A stretch of 64,000 nucleotides of DNA from Mixta tenebrionis (GCF_006517625.1 NZ_VHQI01000001.1:316180-380179); one strand, 5' to 3'. Numbered from the stretch's first letter, positions 8,782 to 18,833 are shown. Numbers and translations: made by a program. The notes: generated by a model from the letters alone, not told the origin.

Positions 8782-11700
8782 ATGCCTGAACAGATTCGCT
8801 ATGCCCTGCCCGCCGCGGCAGCCGATCAACGTCAGCTGGGCCAGCTTACCGGCGCCGCCTGTGCCGTTGAATGCGCGGAAATGGCGGAGCGTCACCCCGG
8901 ACTGGTGATGCTGATTGCGCCGGATATGCAAACCTCGCTGCGGCTGCAGGATGAAATCAGACAGTTCACCCGCCAGCCGGTGCTCAGCCTGGCCGACTGG
9001 GAAACGCTGCCGTTCGACAGCTTCTCTCCCCATCAGGACATTATCTCTTCGCGCCTTTCCACCCTCTACCGCCTGCCGACGCTGGAGCGCGGCGTGCTGA
9101 TTTTGCCGGTCACCACCCTGATGCAGCGCTTCTGCCCGCACGATTTCCTGCATGGGTATGCGCTGGTGATGCAGAAGGGTCAGCAGCTGTCGCGCGATCG
9201 CCTGCGCGACCGGCTGGAACAGGCGGGCTATCGTCACGTCGATCAGGTAATGGAGCATGGCGAATACGCCACGCGCGGCGCGCTGCTGGATCTGTTTCCG
9301 ATGGGCAGCGAGCAGCCCTACCGGATCGACTTTTTCGATGATGAGATCGACAGCCTGCGGCTGTTTGACGTCGACAGCCAGCGCACGCTGGAAGAAGTTG
9401 AGGCGATCAACCTGCTGCCCGCGCACGAATTCCCCACCGATAAAGCGGCGATTGAGCTGTTTCGCAGCCAGTGGCGCGAACATTTTGACGTGCGTCGCGA
9501 GCCGGAACATATCTATCAGCAGGTGAGCAAAGGCACATTGCCCGCAGGCATTGAATACTGGCAGCCGCTGTTTTTCGCCCAGCCGCTGGTGCCGCTATTC
9601 AGCTATCTGCCGCGCGGCACGCTGGTAGTCAGCACCGGCGATCTGGAGGCGAGCGCCGAGCGTTTCTGGCAGGATATTATGGCGCGCTTCGAAAATCGCC
9701 GCGTCGATCCGATGCGCCCGTTGCTGCCGCCGGAAACGCTCTGGCTGCGTACCGATGGGCTTTTCGCCGAGCTGAAAAAGTGGCCGCGCGTACGTATGAG
9801 CGGCGAAACGCTGCCGGATAAAGCGGCCAACAGCAACCTCGATTATCAGTCGCTGCCGGATCTGGCCGTCGAACCGCAGGCGAAAGCGCCGCTGGATAAT
9901 TTGCGCCGCTTTCTGGAAAGTTTTAACGGCGCCGTTATCTTTTCCGTCGAGAGCGAAGGCCGACGCGAAGCGTTACAGGAGCTGCTGGCGCGCATTAAGC
10001 TGCAGCCGAAAGCGATCCAGCGCCTTGAGCAGGCCGACGCGTCGGGCTGCTACCTGATGATTGGCGCCAGCGAGCGCGGCTTTATCGACAATCTGCGCCA
10101 GCGCGCGCTGATTTGCGAAGGCGATCTGCTGGGCGAGCGCGTCAGCCGCCGCCGCCAGGATACGCGCCGCACCATCAACCCGGACGTGCTGATCCGCAAC
10201 CTGGCGGAGCTGCATCCCGGTCAGCCGGTGGTACACCTTGAGCACGGCGTAGGGCGCTATATCGGCCTGACCACGCTGGAAGCGGGCGGCATCAAGGCGG
10301 AATATCTGATGCTGGCCTACGCCAACGACGCCAAACTCTACGTGCCGGTCTCCTCACTGCATCTGATCAGCCGCTACGCCGGCGGCGCGGATGAGAACGC
10401 GCCGCTGCACAAGCTGGGCAGCGACGCCTGGTCGCGCGCGCGTCAAAAGGCGGCGGAAAAGGTGCGCGACGTGGCGGCGGAGCTGCTGGATATTTACGCG
10501 CAGCGCGCCGCCAGGCCGGGCTACGCCTTTACCTACGATCGCGAACAGTACCAGCTGTTCTGCGACAGCTTCCCGTTTGAAACCACGCCGGATCAGGCGC
10601 AGGCGATTAACGCGGTGCTGAACGATATGCGTCAGCCGCTGGCGATGGATCGGCTGGTATGCGGCGATGTCGGCTTCGGTAAAACTGAAGTGGCGATGCG
10701 CGCCGCCTTCCTGGCGGTAGAGAACAACAAGCAGGTGGCGGTGCTGGTGCCAACGACGCTGCTGGCGCAGCAGCACTACGATAACTTCCGCGACCGCTTC
10801 GCCAACTGGCCGGTGCGCATTGAGATGCTCTCCCGCTTCCGCAGCGCCAAAGAGCAGGCGCAGGTGCTGGAGCAGGCAAGCGAAGGCAAGATTGATATTC
10901 TGATCGGCACCCATAAGCTACTGATGAGCGATCTGAAATGGCGCGACCTTGGGCTGCTGATTGTCGATGAGGAGCACCGCTTCGGCGTGCGCCATAAAGA
11001 GCGCATCAAGGCGATGCGCGCCGATGTCGATATTCTGACGCTGACCGCCACGCCGATTCCGCGCACGCTGAATATGGCGATGAGCGGCATGCGCGATCTG
11101 TCGATTATCGCCACGCCGCCCGCCCGACGCCTGGCGGTGAAAACCTTCGTCCGCGAATATGACAGCCTGGTGGTGCGCGAGGCGATCCTGCGTGAAGTGC
11201 TGCGCGGCGGTCAGGTCTATTATCTCTATAACGACGTGGAAAATATTGAAAAGGCGGCGCATCGTCTGGCGGAACTGGTGCCGGAAGCGCGCATCGCGAT
11301 CGGCCACGGGCAGATGCGCGAGCGCGACCTGGAGCGGGTGATGAATGATTTCCATCATCAGCGCTTTAACGTGCTGGTCTGCACCACCATTATCGAAACC
11401 GGTATCGATATTCCCACCGCTAATACCATTATCATCGAGCGCGCCGACCACTTTGGCCTGGCGCAGCTGCATCAGCTGCGCGGACGCGTCGGACGTTCGC
11501 ACCATCAGGCCTACGCCTGGCTGCTGACGCCGCCGCCGAAAGCGATGACTACCGATGCGCACAAGCGCCTGGAGGCAATCGCCTCGCTGGAAGATCTGGG
11601 CGCTGGTTTTGCCCTGGCGACGCACGATCTGGAAATTCGCGGCGCCGGCGAACTGCTGGGCGAAGATCAGAGCGGCCAGATGGAGAGTATCGGCTTTTCG

Positions 11701-12231
11701 CTTTATATGGAGCTGCTGGAGAACGCTGTCGATGCGCTGAAAGAGGGGCGCGAACCGTCGCTGGAGGATCTGACCCGCCACCAGACGGAGATCGAGCTGC
11801 GGATGCCCGCGCTGCTGCCGGACGACTTTATTCCTGACGTTAACACCCGCCTCTCCTTCTACAAGCGCATCGCCAGCGCGGACGATCGCCGCGAACTGGA
11901 TGATTTAAAAGTGGAGCTGATCGATCGTTTCGGCAAGCTGCCGGACGCGGCGCGCAACCTGCTGGATATCGCCGCGCTGCGCCTGTCCGCGCAGCAGCTG
12001 GGCGTGCGTCGGATTGAGGCCAGCGAAAAAGGCGGTTTTATCGAGTTCGCCGAGAAAAACCAGGTCGATCCAGGCTGGCTGATTAGCCTGTTGCAGCAGG
12101 ACCCGCAACAGTGGCGGCTGGATGGCCCGACGCGCCTGAAGTTTACCCGCGATCTGGATGAGCGCAAGCTGCGCATGCGTTGGGTGCGAGAGCTGATGGA
12201 GCAGATGCAGGCGCATACTCTGGCTGGCTGA
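8782..12231 (+). CDS. mfd: Transcription-repair coupling factor Mfd
   Basis: 1149 residues (E. coli: 1148). The N-terminal UvrB-homology region includes ADWETLPFDSFSPHQDIIS; the RNA-polymerase-interacting domain begins near LHPGQPVVHLEHGVGRY; the RecG-like translocase has Walker A GDVGFGKTEVA, DEEH in LLIVDEEHRFG, TATPIPRTL, and the TRG-type segment RGRVGRSHHQAYAWLL; the C-terminal domain carries ELRMPALLPDDFIPDV. The protein removes RNA polymerase stalled at lesions and recruits UvrA. Transcribed alone, divergent from lolC, and ended by a clear hairpin terminator shared with the convergent ycfJ. Confidence 0.98.
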   Translation: MPEQIRYALPAAAADQRQLGQLTGAACAVECAEMAERHPGLVMLIAPDMQTSLRLQDEIRQFTRQPVLSLADWETLPFDSFSPHQDIISSRLSTLYRLPTLERGVLILPVTTLMQRFCPHDFLHGYALVMQKGQQLSRDRLRDRLEQAGYRHVDQVMEHGEYATRGALLDLFPMGSEQPYRIDFFDDEIDSLRLFDVDSQRTLEEVEAINLLPAHEFPTDKAAIELFRSQWREHFDVRREPEHIYQQVSKGTLPAGIEYWQPLFFAQPLVPLFSYLPRGTLVVSTGDLEASAERFWQDIMARFENRRVDPMRPLLPPETLWLRTDGLFAELKKWPRVRMSGETLPDKAANSNLDYQSLPDLAVEPQAKAPLDNLRRFLESFNGAVIFSVESEGRREALQELLARIKLQPKAIQRLEQADASGCYLMIGASERGFIDNLRQRALICEGDLLGERVSRRRQDTRRTINPDVLIRNLAELHPGQPVVHLEHGVGRYIGLTTLEAGGIKAEYLMLAYANDAKLYVPVSSLHLISRYAGGADENAPLHKLGSDAWSRARQKAAEKVRDVAAELLDIYAQRAARPGYAFTYDREQYQLFCDSFPFETTPDQAQAINAVLNDMRQPLAMDRLVCGDVGFGKTEVAMRAAFLAVENNKQVAVLVPTTLLAQQHYDNFRDRFANWPVRIEMLSRFRSAKEQAQVLEQASEGKIDILIGTHKLLMSDLKWRDLGLLIVDEEHRFGVRHKERIKAMRADVDILTLTATPIPRTLNMAMSGMRDLSIIATPPARRLAVKTFVREYDSLVVREAILREVLRGGQVYYLYNDVENIEKAAHRLAELVPEARIAIGHGQMRERDLERVMNDFHHQRFNVLVCTTIIETGIDIPTANTIIIERADHFGLAQLHQLRGRVGRSHHQAYAWLLTPPPKAMTTDAHKRLEAIASLEDLGAGFALATHDLEIRGAGELLGEDQSGQMESIGFSLYMELLENAVDALKEGREPSLEDLTRHQTEIELRMPALLPDDFIPDVNTRLSFYKRIASADDRRELDDLKVELIDRFGKLPDAARNLLDIAALRLSAQQLGVRRIEASEKGGFIEFAEKNQVDPGWLISLLQQDPQQWRLDGPTRLKFTRDLDERKLRMRWVRELMEQMQAHTLAG

Positions 12232-12239
12232 GCGGCGTA

Positions 12240-12266
12240 AAAAAAGGGGCCGCCACGGCCCCTTAA
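12240..12266. terminator. Rho-independent terminator between mfd and ycfJ
   Basis: The stem AAGGGGCCG / CGGCCCCTT around a CCA loop is flanked by A6 on the left and TTAATT on the right. It can stop mfd on the plus strand and, with U6 on the other strand, ycfJ on the minus strand. Confidence 0.85.
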
Positions 12267-12285
12267 TTGCTGATAAGGATATTAT

Positions 12286-12834
12286 TTATGTCCGGCTGTC
12301 GCTATCGTTAAGGATCAGCTGGCCGTTGCGATCCAGCGGAATGCGGGTGCCGGGATCGTTTTCCATGCGGATTTTCCCCTGCCGGTCGCCAATTTTGTAG
12401 GTGACATCATAGCCCAGCATCTTATCCTGCTTGTCGTAAACAGTTTTACAGCGCTGTTCGGTGGTGGTCCAGGTATCGCGATCCTGCAGGTTGCCCTGCA
12501 CGCGATTGCCTGCATAGCCGCCCGCCAGCGCGCCCGCAACGGTGGCGACATCTTTACCACGCCCGCCGCCGAACTGATGGCCCAGCACGCCGCCGGCCAC
12601 GGCGCCCAGCACCGATCCGGCAATGCGGTTTTCATCCTGCACCGGACGACGATGCGTCAGCGTTACGTTACGGCACTCCTGACGTGGATTCTTGATGGTT
12701 TCCTTGATGGGCGTTGCGGAAATAACCTGTGCGTACTGGGGAGCAGGGTTAAACACATTCATGCCGGCAACGGCGGCACAGCCCAGAGCTGCCGCCACAC
12801 CAATACCTATACCCGCTATCATTGATTTATTCAC
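12286..12834 (-). CDS. ycfJ: Glycine-zipper outer-membrane-type protein YcfJ
   Basis: 182 residues, with an N-terminal membrane or signal helix (about 4-25) and a glycine-zipper segment (about 74-108) reading GSVLGAVAGGVLGHQFGGG then VAGALAGGYAGN. The C-terminal half contains the two-Cys YcfJ domain with KMLGYDVTYKIGDRQGKIRM. Function is not established; related glycine-zipper proteins associate with the cell envelope under stress. A GTG start is used: AGGAGG lies 7 bp before it and the E. coli protein begins at the same point (MNKSM). In E. coli bhsA and ldtC separate it from mfd; both are absent here, and ycfJ converges directly on mfd. Confidence 0.9.
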   Translation of the reverse strand: MNKSMIAGIGIGVAAALGCAAVAGMNVFNPAPQYAQVISATPIKETIKNPRQECRNVTLTHRRPVQDENRIAGSVLGAVAGGVLGHQFGGGRGKDVATVAGALAGGYAGNRVQGNLQDRDTWTTTEQRCKTVYDKQDKMLGYDVTYKIGDRQGKIRMENDPGTRIPLDRNGQLILNDSDSRT

Positions 12835-13099
12835 AGGAAATCCTCCTGATAATGTTACCGCGCAATCTTGCCGCTGCTGGTTCCGTTGCAGCCGGGCATC
12901 CTCGGCGTGCGCGCCCCGCCGTGGTAGTAATAAAAATTTTGCAGACGCAGGGGTAAAGCGACAATCAGATAAAGGGAAGAAAAGCGCCAAAGCGCAGTAA
13001 AGACTGGCTTTTCAGACAGTTCCTGGCGCACGCCGGGAAGGGGAAAACAGCCTGCGCCGCCGGGGCGACACAGGCCGAAGGTAAGCCGTCAGATGCGGC

Positions 13100-14404
13100 C
13101 TAGTGCAGCTTCAGACGCGGACGGATCACGCGGTTAATGCTGCCCGCCAGCATCATCAGACCGGTTTTAAAGTAGCCGTGCAGCGCAATCTGGTGCATGC
13201 GGTAGAGCGAAATATAGACGAAACGCGCGATGCGCCCTTCCACCATCATCGACCCGCGCATCAGGTTGCCCATCAGGCTGCCGACGGTACTGAAGCGCGA
13301 GAGCGAAACCAGCGAACCGTGATCCTTATAGACATAGGGCTTCAGCGCCTGGCCGCGCATCTGCGCCAGAATATTATCCAGCGCCTTCGAGGCCATCTGG
13401 TGCGCCGACTGCGCGCGCGGCGGTACAAACCCGCCTGTCGGCAGCGCGCAGGATGCGCAGTCGCCGATGGCGTAAATATCATCATCGCGCGTGGTCTGCA
13501 GCGTCTCTTTTACCACCAGCTGATTGATGCGGTTGGTTTCCAGCCCGCCAATCTCTTTCATAAAGTCCGGCGCTTTGATGCCGGCCGCCCAGACCATCAG
13601 ATCCGCCGCAATAAAATCGCCGCTTTTGGTGTGCAGGCCCTCTTTATCGGCGCTGGTCACCAGGGTCTGCGTCAGCACCTGGACGCCGAGCTTGCTCAGT
13701 TCCTGATGCGCCGCAGCGGAAATCCGCGCCGGCAGCGCCGGCAGAATGCGCTCGCCCGCCTCCACCAGCGTGACGTTCAGCACCTGATTATCCAGCCCTT
13801 TATAGCCATAGCTGTGCAGCTGCCTGACGGCGTTATGCAGCTCGGCGGAAAGCTCCACGCCGGTTGCGCCGCCGCCGACGATGGCGATATTGATTTTTCC
13901 CTGCTTGCCGGCGTTAGCGGAAAATTTCAGGAACAGATTCAGCATTTCGTTATGAAAACGCTGCGCCTGATGCGGATTATCGAGGAAGATGCAGTGATCT
14001 TTCACGCCCGGCGTGCCGAAATCGTTTGAGGTGCTGCCCAGCGCCATCACCAGCGTGTCGTAAGAGAGCGCCCGCGCGGGCACCAGCACTTCGCCCTGCG
14101 CGTCGCGAATCTCCGCCAGCTGCAGCTGCTTATTTTCGCGATCGATATCCACCAGCGAGCCCAGCTGAAACTGGAAATGGTGATTGCGCGCATGAGCCAG
14201 ATAGCTGAGCGCGTCGATTCCCTCATCCAGCGAGCCGGTAGCGACTTCGTGCAGCAGGGGTTTCCACAGGTGGCTGTGGTTACGATCCACCAGAATAATT
14301 TCCGCCTTTTTGCTGCGGCCCAGCTTATGCCCCAGCTGCGTCGCCAGCTCCAGCCCGCCAGCGCCTCCCCCAACAATAACAATCTTTTTCAACGGCATAG
14401 TCAA
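13100..14404 (-). CDS. ndh: NADH:quinone oxidoreductase type II (NDH-2)
   Basis: 434 residues, the same as E. coli Ndh. FAD-binding Rossmann motif [12 protein letters not shown] (9-20), second NADH-binding motif [17 protein letters not shown] (about 173-189), the FAD-contact IYAIGDCA, and the C-terminal amphipathic membrane-anchoring stretch ([16 protein letters not shown]) are all present. It oxidises cytoplasmic NADH and reduces ubiquinone without pumping protons. A perfect FNR box lies upstream, so anaerobic repression is likely as in E. coli. It is the last gene of the nagZ-ycfP group by position but has its own promoter region. Confidence 0.98.
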   Translation of the reverse strand: MTMPLKKIVIVGGGAGGLELATQLGHKLGRSKKAEIILVDRNHSHLWKPLLHEVATGSLDEGIDALSYLAHARNHHFQFQLGSLVDIDRENKQLQLAEIRDAQGEVLVPARALSYDTLVMALGSTSNDFGTPGVKDHCIFLDNPHQAQRFHNEMLNLFLKFSANAGKQGKINIAIVGGGATGVELSAELHNAVRQLHSYGYKGLDNQVLNVTLVEAGERILPALPARISAAAHQELSKLGVQVLTQTLVTSADKEGLHTKSGDFIAADLMVWAAGIKAPDFMKEIGGLETNRINQLVVKETLQTTRDDDIYAIGDCASCALPTGGFVPPRAQSAHQMASKALDNILAQMRGQALKPYVYKDHGSLVSLSRFSTVGSLMGNLMRGSMMVEGRIARFVYISLYRMHQIALHGYFKTGLMMLAGSINRVIRPRLKLH

Positions 14405-14534
14405 AAGACCCCTTCAAAATGTAAACCAAAAGTTAACTCAAAGTTAATAAAAACTTTAGTTAACATAGGGTTGCGAAATTAAATCGCGAGCTGGGGTGAG
14501 AATAGCATGACGGGGTAAGTTGGTCATACCAAAT

Positions 14535-14548
14535 TTGATGCAGATCAA
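14535..14548. promoter_or_regulatory. FNR box upstream of ndh
   Basis: TTGAT-GCAG-ATCAA is a perfect match to the FNR consensus TTGAT-N4-ATCAA, 131 bp before the ndh start codon. E. coli ndh is repressed by FNR from upstream sites; the same control is inferred here. Confidence 0.8.
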
Positions 14549-14621
14549 TTTTTCTCCAGTCGCGCCGGCAGCAGCGCGCGGGAAGGCGGGATAACTATCG
14601 GCGTGACCCCGCCTGCAGGTT

Positions 14622-15164
14622 TTAGCCCAGCGTTTTGAAGGCCTTGATACGCTGTAAATAAGGGGAAAGCGACGGGAATTTATGCGGCTGTTCTTCGTCC
14701 CAGATAAGCTCATACCAGGGCTGCAGCTCCTGCGCGCTGCGCTGACTGTCGAGCATATCGTCATGGCGCGAGAGCAGAGCCAGACAGCGATCGCGGTTCT
14801 TCTCGCGAAAGTTGCCAACGCACTTGGTGGCGATATCGAGATACTCTTCCGGGCGATCGATTTTGTCGCCCATATTGTCATAAGGCCAGAGATTAGGATT
14901 AATGATCACCTGGCGAATGTCGCAAAGAAAACCGATACGCTCGGCCCAGTAGCCGCCGAGACCGACGCCGCAAATCAGCGGACGATCGTCAACGTTCAGC
15001 ATCAGCATCTTATCGGTTTCTTTTAGCAGATGCTGCATATCATGCTTCGGATGGCGGGTACTGTAGCTCAGCAGCCGCACATCAGGATCGATAAACTGCA
15101 GCTGCAGCACTTTTTCATGGTTGCCCGGACTACTGGAATCAAAACCGTGCAGATAAATAATCAT
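14622..15164 (-). CDS. ycfP: UPF0227 family esterase-like protein YcfP
   Basis: 180 residues, as in E. coli. An alpha/beta-hydrolase-like fold is suggested by [16 protein letters not shown] at the N-terminus and [14 protein letters not shown] mid-protein. The position of the usual nucleophile serine (GxSxG) is Gly, a trait of the family as I recall it, so hydrolase activity is doubtful. Its role is unknown. The start at 15164 has GAGG upstream. It lies 40 bp after nagZ and is probably cotranscribed. Confidence 0.93.
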   Translation of the reverse strand: MIIYLHGFDSSSPGNHEKVLQLQFIDPDVRLLSYSTRHPKHDMQHLLKETDKMLMLNVDDRPLICGVGLGGYWAERIGFLCDIRQVIINPNLWPYDNMGDKIDRPEEYLDIATKCVGNFREKNRDRCLALLSRHDDMLDSQRSAQELQPWYELIWDEEQPHKFPSLSPYLQRIKAFKTLG

Positions 15165-15204
15165 GGTTATCCTCACCTCTGGTTAAGCTGCCGGGCATGG
15201 CGCA

Positions 15205-16242
15205 TTAGCTGCCCGACGCCTTGTGGGCCAGCCAGCGCGCCTGCAGCGCGCTCAGCGCCTGACTGGCCTGCTGCCAGCGCGCCGAATCCAGCAGCTGCTG
15301 GCGGCTGAACGATCCCCGATGATACAGGCGGCTTACCTGCTCCGCCTTGATCGCAGGCAGATTATCCAGCACGCTGATCGCCCCCTGGCGCTGGTTGCAG
15401 ACCAGAATCATATCGCAGCCCGCCTCCAGCGACGCCTGCGCGCGCTCGGCATAGCTGCCCATAATCGCCGCGCCTTCCATAGAAAGATCGTCGGAAAAGA
15501 TGATGCCGTCAAAGTTCAGCTCGCCGCGCAGCACCTGTTGCAGCCAGAAGGCGGAGCCGCTGGCCGGACGCGGATCGAGCTGCGTGTAGATAACGTGCGC
15601 CGGCATAATGGCATCCAGCGCGTTTTCCGCAATCAGCTGCTGGAAAACCGCCATATCGCGCTGGCGTATAGTGGCGGCATCGCGCTCATCGCGCGGCGTT
15701 TCCTTATGGGAGTCGGCGCTGACGGCGCCGTGTCCGGGAAAATGCTTGCCGGTAGTTTTCATCCCCGCCTCACGCATCCCGGCAATAAAGCGCCGCGCTA
15801 CGCGCAGCGCGATCTGCGGATCGTCATGAAAGGCGCGATCGCCAATCGCCGCGCTGATATGACCGATATCCAGTACCGGCGCGAAGCTGATATCAATATC
15901 CATGGCGATCATCTCCGCCGCCATCAGCCAGCCCGCCTGCTGCGCCAGCGCATCGGCCTGCTGCGGGGTATTCAGAGCGGCGAAGGATTGCATGGCGGGC
16001 AGCGTGGTAAATCCGTCGCGAAAACGCTGTACGCGCCCGCCCTCCTGATCGACCGTCACCACCAGCCGCGCACGGGAAGCGGCACGAATCTGCCGCACCA
16101 GCTCGCGCAGCTGAGCGGGATCGTGATAGTTGCGCGCAAATAAAATCAGACCGCCTACCAGCGGATGGGCCAGAATTTCACGCTCTTCGGCGTCCAGCTC
16201 GTAACCTGCCACATCCAGCATCACCGGACCGGGTATCGACAT
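15205..16242 (-). CDS. nagZ: Beta-N-acetylhexosaminidase NagZ
   Basis: 345 residues of glycoside hydrolase family 3. The active-site motif [14 protein letters not shown] holds the catalytic His/Asp dyad, [11 protein letters not shown] lies in the substrate-binding region, and [10 protein letters not shown] carries the nucleophile aspartate. It cleaves GlcNAc from anhydromuropeptides in the cytoplasm during peptidoglycan recycling; the anhydroMurNAc-peptide products influence AmpC induction in species that have AmpR. AGGAGAAATCATC precedes the start. It follows thiK by 57 bp and precedes ycfP. Confidence 0.97.
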   Translation of the reverse strand: MSIPGPVMLDVAGYELDAEEREILAHPLVGGLILFARNYHDPAQLRELVRQIRAASRARLVVTVDQEGGRVQRFRDGFTTLPAMQSFAALNTPQQADALAQQAGWLMAAEMIAMDIDISFAPVLDIGHISAAIGDRAFHDDPQIALRVARRFIAGMREAGMKTTGKHFPGHGAVSADSHKETPRDERDAATIRQRDMAVFQQLIAENALDAIMPAHVIYTQLDPRPASGSAFWLQQVLRGELNFDGIIFSDDLSMEGAAIMGSYAERAQASLEAGCDMILVCNQRQGAISVLDNLPAIKAEQVSRLYHRGSFSRQQLLDSARWQQASQALSALQARWLAHKASGS

Positions 16243-16299
16243 GATGATTTCTCCTGTAAAAACTGGCGCATATCATAGCGGGAATGCGCCGGCCGCGCG

Positions 16300-17130
16300 C
16301 TAAATTTGTCGCCAGGCTTGCAGCGCATGCTGGCGCAGCGCTTCCTCGCCGCTCTGCTCCCAGCGCAGCTGATACCAGCTGGCGGCCAGCAGCTGAAGCC
16401 AGGGACGCCAGCGCGCCACCTGACGGCGCAGCGCATCAATATCGAGACGACTGGCGCGCGCATAGTCGCTTAACAGCCGCTGCTGCTGCGCAGCGTCCAG
16501 GGCGTTGCCGTCGATAACGGCGGCCAGCTCCAGCGCCACGTCGCCGTCGGCGGCATATTCCCAGTCAATCAGGCGCAGCCCAGCGGGCTGTCGCAGCAGA
16601 TTGCCGGGATGAATATCCATATGCAGCAGCCCCAGACGCAGCGGCGGCGGTTCGCCCTGCTGCGCCAGCCGCCGCAGCCGCCGCAGCCAGCGCGGATGCC
16701 GCTGGCGACAGCGCTGCCAGTAATGCTGCAGCAGCGGCAGCAGCCGGAGCCGATAGCCGCTTAGCGGCTGACGATGCAGCTGCGCCATCAGCGCCACCAG
16801 CTGCGGCTGAAGCGCCGGCAGGTCAGCAGGCGCCGCCGGCTGGCCCGGCAGCCACTCCAGCAGCAGCCAGCGCGCATTGCTTGCCAGCACGCGCGGCGCC
16901 ATGCCGCTCGCCGCAAGATGTCGCAAGATACGCCGCTCGCGTTGGCGACAGATAAAGGGAATCGGGGATAACGGGGTTCGGCGCGCCAGCCACTGCTGCG
17001 AGCCGCAAACAACCCTGCCGGAGAGGCCGGTCAGACCGTTAAGCGGATAAAAACAACCGGCAGACGAAGCTGCCGGTTGTTGCGCGTCGATCAGCGGCTG
17101 TAGCTCGCTGTCAATGCTGTACGCTGCCAT
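16300..17130 (-). CDS. thiK: Thiamine kinase ThiK
   Basis: 276 residues of the choline/aminoglycoside-kinase fold. The catalytic Brenner-type motif is LLHMDIHPGNLL (about 167-178) and the metal-binding motif is LIDWEYAADGD. It phosphorylates salvaged thiamine to thiamine phosphate. The N-terminal half is clearly diverged from E. coli ThiK and unusually rich in Leu, Arg and Gln, but the catalytic core and the position between lpoB and nagZ identify it. The start overlaps the end of lpoB by 20 bp; a later start cannot be excluded. Confidence 0.88.
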   Translation of the reverse strand: MAAYSIDSELQPLIDAQQPAASSAGCFYPLNGLTGLSGRVVCGSQQWLARRTPLSPIPFICRQRERRILRHLAASGMAPRVLASNARWLLLEWLPGQPAAPADLPALQPQLVALMAQLHRQPLSGYRLRLLPLLQHYWQRCRQRHPRWLRRLRRLAQQGEPPPLRLGLLHMDIHPGNLLRQPAGLRLIDWEYAADGDVALELAAVIDGNALDAAQQQRLLSDYARASRLDIDALRRQVARWRPWLQLLAASWYQLRWEQSGEEALRQHALQAWRQI

Positions 17131-17716
17131 TGCCTGACCAGATAATTTCTCCGGTTTGCACCAGCATCAGCTGCATTTGCAGCTCAGGGGATTTAACGTC
17201 GCCCTGCGCATTGCTGTAAAGCACATACTGCGCGCCGACGTAGCGCGCCAGCCCTACCGCTTTGCTGCGCGAGGAGAGGCTATCCTCCGGCGACAGGCCG
17301 AGCGTCTGCTTCGCCTGGGCCAGCTGCTGCGGCGTAACCAGCGTAAAGGTATTATTGTTTGCCAGCGCGTTTTGTAAGGCCGTCGTCGCCTTTGCCGCCT
17401 GCAGGCTGCCGTTGGTGCTGTTTTTAATGCGATCGACCAGCAGTACGCTGCCCGGCGTGATGCCCTGCGCCTGCAGCATCTGTTTTACCAGCGGCTGCAG
17501 GCTGGCATCCCAGTCGATGCTTTTCAACTTCGGCGGCGGCGGCACCGCCTCGCCCGGCTGCGGGCTGGTTATCGGCGGCGGCTGTACCACCACCGGCGGC
17601 GCCGGCTGCGCCGGTTCTATCGGCGCCGGCGGCTGTTGAGACTGTTGGTTGTTAATACAACCCGCCAGCACGAATGCGAGCAGCATAACACCGCAGAGTT
17701 TTAAACCTCTGGACAC
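17111..17716 (-). CDS. lpoB: Outer-membrane lipoprotein activator of PBP1b, LpoB
   Basis: 201 residues. Lipoprotein signal with LAGC lipobox, Cys20 being the lipidated residue. A proline-rich linker (about 28-62, with PAPPVVVQPPPIT) spans the periplasm, followed by the globular domain from about 68 on, with LLVDRIKNSTNGSL. It reaches through the peptidoglycan to activate PBP1b. Slightly shorter than E. coli LpoB (213), mostly in the linker. It follows ycfL by 11 bp. Confidence 0.95.
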   Translation of the reverse strand: MSRGLKLCGVMLLAFVLAGCINNQQSQQPPAPIEPAQPAPPVVVQPPPITSPQPGEAVPPPPKLKSIDWDASLQPLVKQMLQAQGITPGSVLLVDRIKNSTNGSLQAAKATTALQNALANNNTFTLVTPQQLAQAKQTLGLSPEDSLSSRSKAVGLARYVGAQYVLYSNAQGDVKSPELQMQLMLVQTGEIIWSGNGSVQH

Positions 17717-17727
17717 GGCTTTTCCCC

Positions 17728-18096
17728 TTACAGATAAAGATAGAGACGAACTTTACTTGCCATCAGATTGCCCGTTTGCGAGCCGATCTCCACCCGCTGA
17801 TTTCCGGGCACCACTACGGTGCGCGGCGCTTCAAAAGGCTGTATTTCCAGCCCTTTGTCATCATACCAGTAGAAACGATAGTGAACGGTAACCGGCCTGC
17901 TCTGCTGGTTTTCCAGCAGGCTTACCGCCCGCTGCTGTCCGGCTTTTTCCGTCAGTACCGGCTTGCTGGTAAGAATGCCCGCCGACAGGACGGAGGATTC
18001 CATAATCAGCGACTGCGAGGTATCGATCATCGGTTTGTCGCTGCTGCAGGCGGTCAAAAGCAAAGCCAGCGGCAGGCTGGCAAATAAGGCGCGCAT
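17728..18096 (-). CDS. ycfL: DUF1425-type lipoprotein YcfL
   Basis: 122 residues with a lipoprotein signal (LLLTACSS, Cys17) and one YcfL-type beta domain containing VHYRFYWYDDKGLEI. Function is unknown; the position between hinT and lpoB is conserved in enterobacteria, which hints at an envelope role. It lies 20 bp after hinT and is part of the hinT-ycfL-lpoB-thiK-nagZ-ycfP run. Confidence 0.93.
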   Translation of the reverse strand: MRALFASLPLALLLTACSSDKPMIDTSQSLIMESSVLSAGILTSKPVLTEKAGQQRAVSLLENQQSRPVTVHYRFYWYDDKGLEIQPFEAPRTVVVPGNQRVEIGSQTGNLMASKVRLYLYL

Positions 18097-18116
18097 AGTG
18101 GAGTTCCGCTGGCAGA

Positions 18117-18467
18117 TTAAGCGCTGAGCATCGGCCCCAGCGGACAGCCGCCGACCAGGTGCATATGGATATGGTACACTTCCTGGCCGCCATGCTGGTT
18201 GCAGTTAACAATCAGCCGGTAGCCATCTTCGGCAATGCCTTCTTTTTTGGCGATTTTCGCCGCAACGGTAAACATACGTCCCATCGCCTGCTCATGCGCT
18301 TCGCTAACATCATTTGCGGTCGGCACCAGAATGTTCGGTACGATCAGCACGTGGGTTGGCGCCTTCGGTGAAATATCGCGGAAAGCGGTGACCAGTTCAT
18401 CCTGATAGACAATATCCGCAGGGATTTCACGACGAATAATTTTACTGAAAATAGTTTCTTCAGCCAT
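18117..18467 (-). CDS. hinT: Purine nucleoside phosphoramidase HinT
   Basis: 116 residues. The histidine triad is H99-I-H101-M-H103 within [13 protein letters not shown], and the N-terminal half has the HIT substrate pocket ([16 protein letters not shown]). It hydrolyses adenosine 5'-phosphoramidates. The start at 18467 is chosen from the family N-terminus MAEETIF, with AAGGA nine bases upstream. It heads the hinT-ycfL-lpoB-thiK-nagZ-ycfP run. Confidence 0.97.
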   Translation of the reverse strand: MAEETIFSKIIRREIPADIVYQDELVTAFRDISPKAPTHVLIVPNILVPTANDVSEAHEQAMGRMFTVAAKIAKKEGIAEDGYRLIVNCNQHGGQEVYHIHMHLVGGCPLGPMLSA

Positions 18468-18833
18468 GAGGCATATCCTTAGCAAAGAGGTAAGTTATGG
18501 CAGTATGAGCGACAATTTCGTTTTCTTTCAACCTTCCCGCCGCTTTTCTTTGCTTTCACCGGCCGTAGTGCCACTTTTTTGTACGCTTTCTGGCGACCAG
18601 CACGTTTTTTTGCGCGGTTTTTCGCAAAACTTCCCGCGCCTGTCATGCAAAATAAAACACCGTTTTATAAATTAGACACACGGCAGGTTTTCCTTTGCTT
18701 TTTTGCCAGTCTGCTGTTGACCGCAGCAAAAATGCGAAGGTTTGCGCGCTCCCGCCACTTTACCTTCTGGGTAATCCCACTGAGCTATTGCAGTTCAGGC
18801 GATTTATCCGTGGTCATAACGAGGAGATAAACA
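18468..18833. other. Intergenic region between hinT and rhiT (divergent)
   Basis: 366 bp without a credible gene. It holds the hinT promoter on one side and the rhiT regulatory region on the other, including the KdgR-like palindrome listed separately. No other operator was assigned. Confidence 0.6.
18651..18670. promoter_or_regulatory. KdgR-like operator upstream of rhiT
   Basis: A perfect 7+7 bp inverted repeat ATAAAAC-ACC-GTTTTAT, within AATAAAACACCGTTTTATAA, fits the KdgR consensus as I recall it (AATRAAAY...RTTTYATT). It lies 164 bp before the rhiT start. In Dickeya the rhiTN genes belong to the pectin regulon controlled by KdgR and RhaS; KdgR control here is inferred. Confidence 0.6.

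Noticed and set aside
8707-9510. A 267-codon minus-strand frame overlapping the mfd start
   Set aside because: It mirrors the mfd coding sequence, has no ribosome site and no recognisable domain.
10918-11781. A 287-codon minus-strand frame inside mfd
   Set aside because: A reading-frame shadow of the highly conserved translocase domain; no independent evidence of a gene.
13010-13099. A GC-rich imperfect hairpin after ndh as its terminator
   Set aside because: The stems are short and no clean T-run follows, so it was not listed as a terminator.
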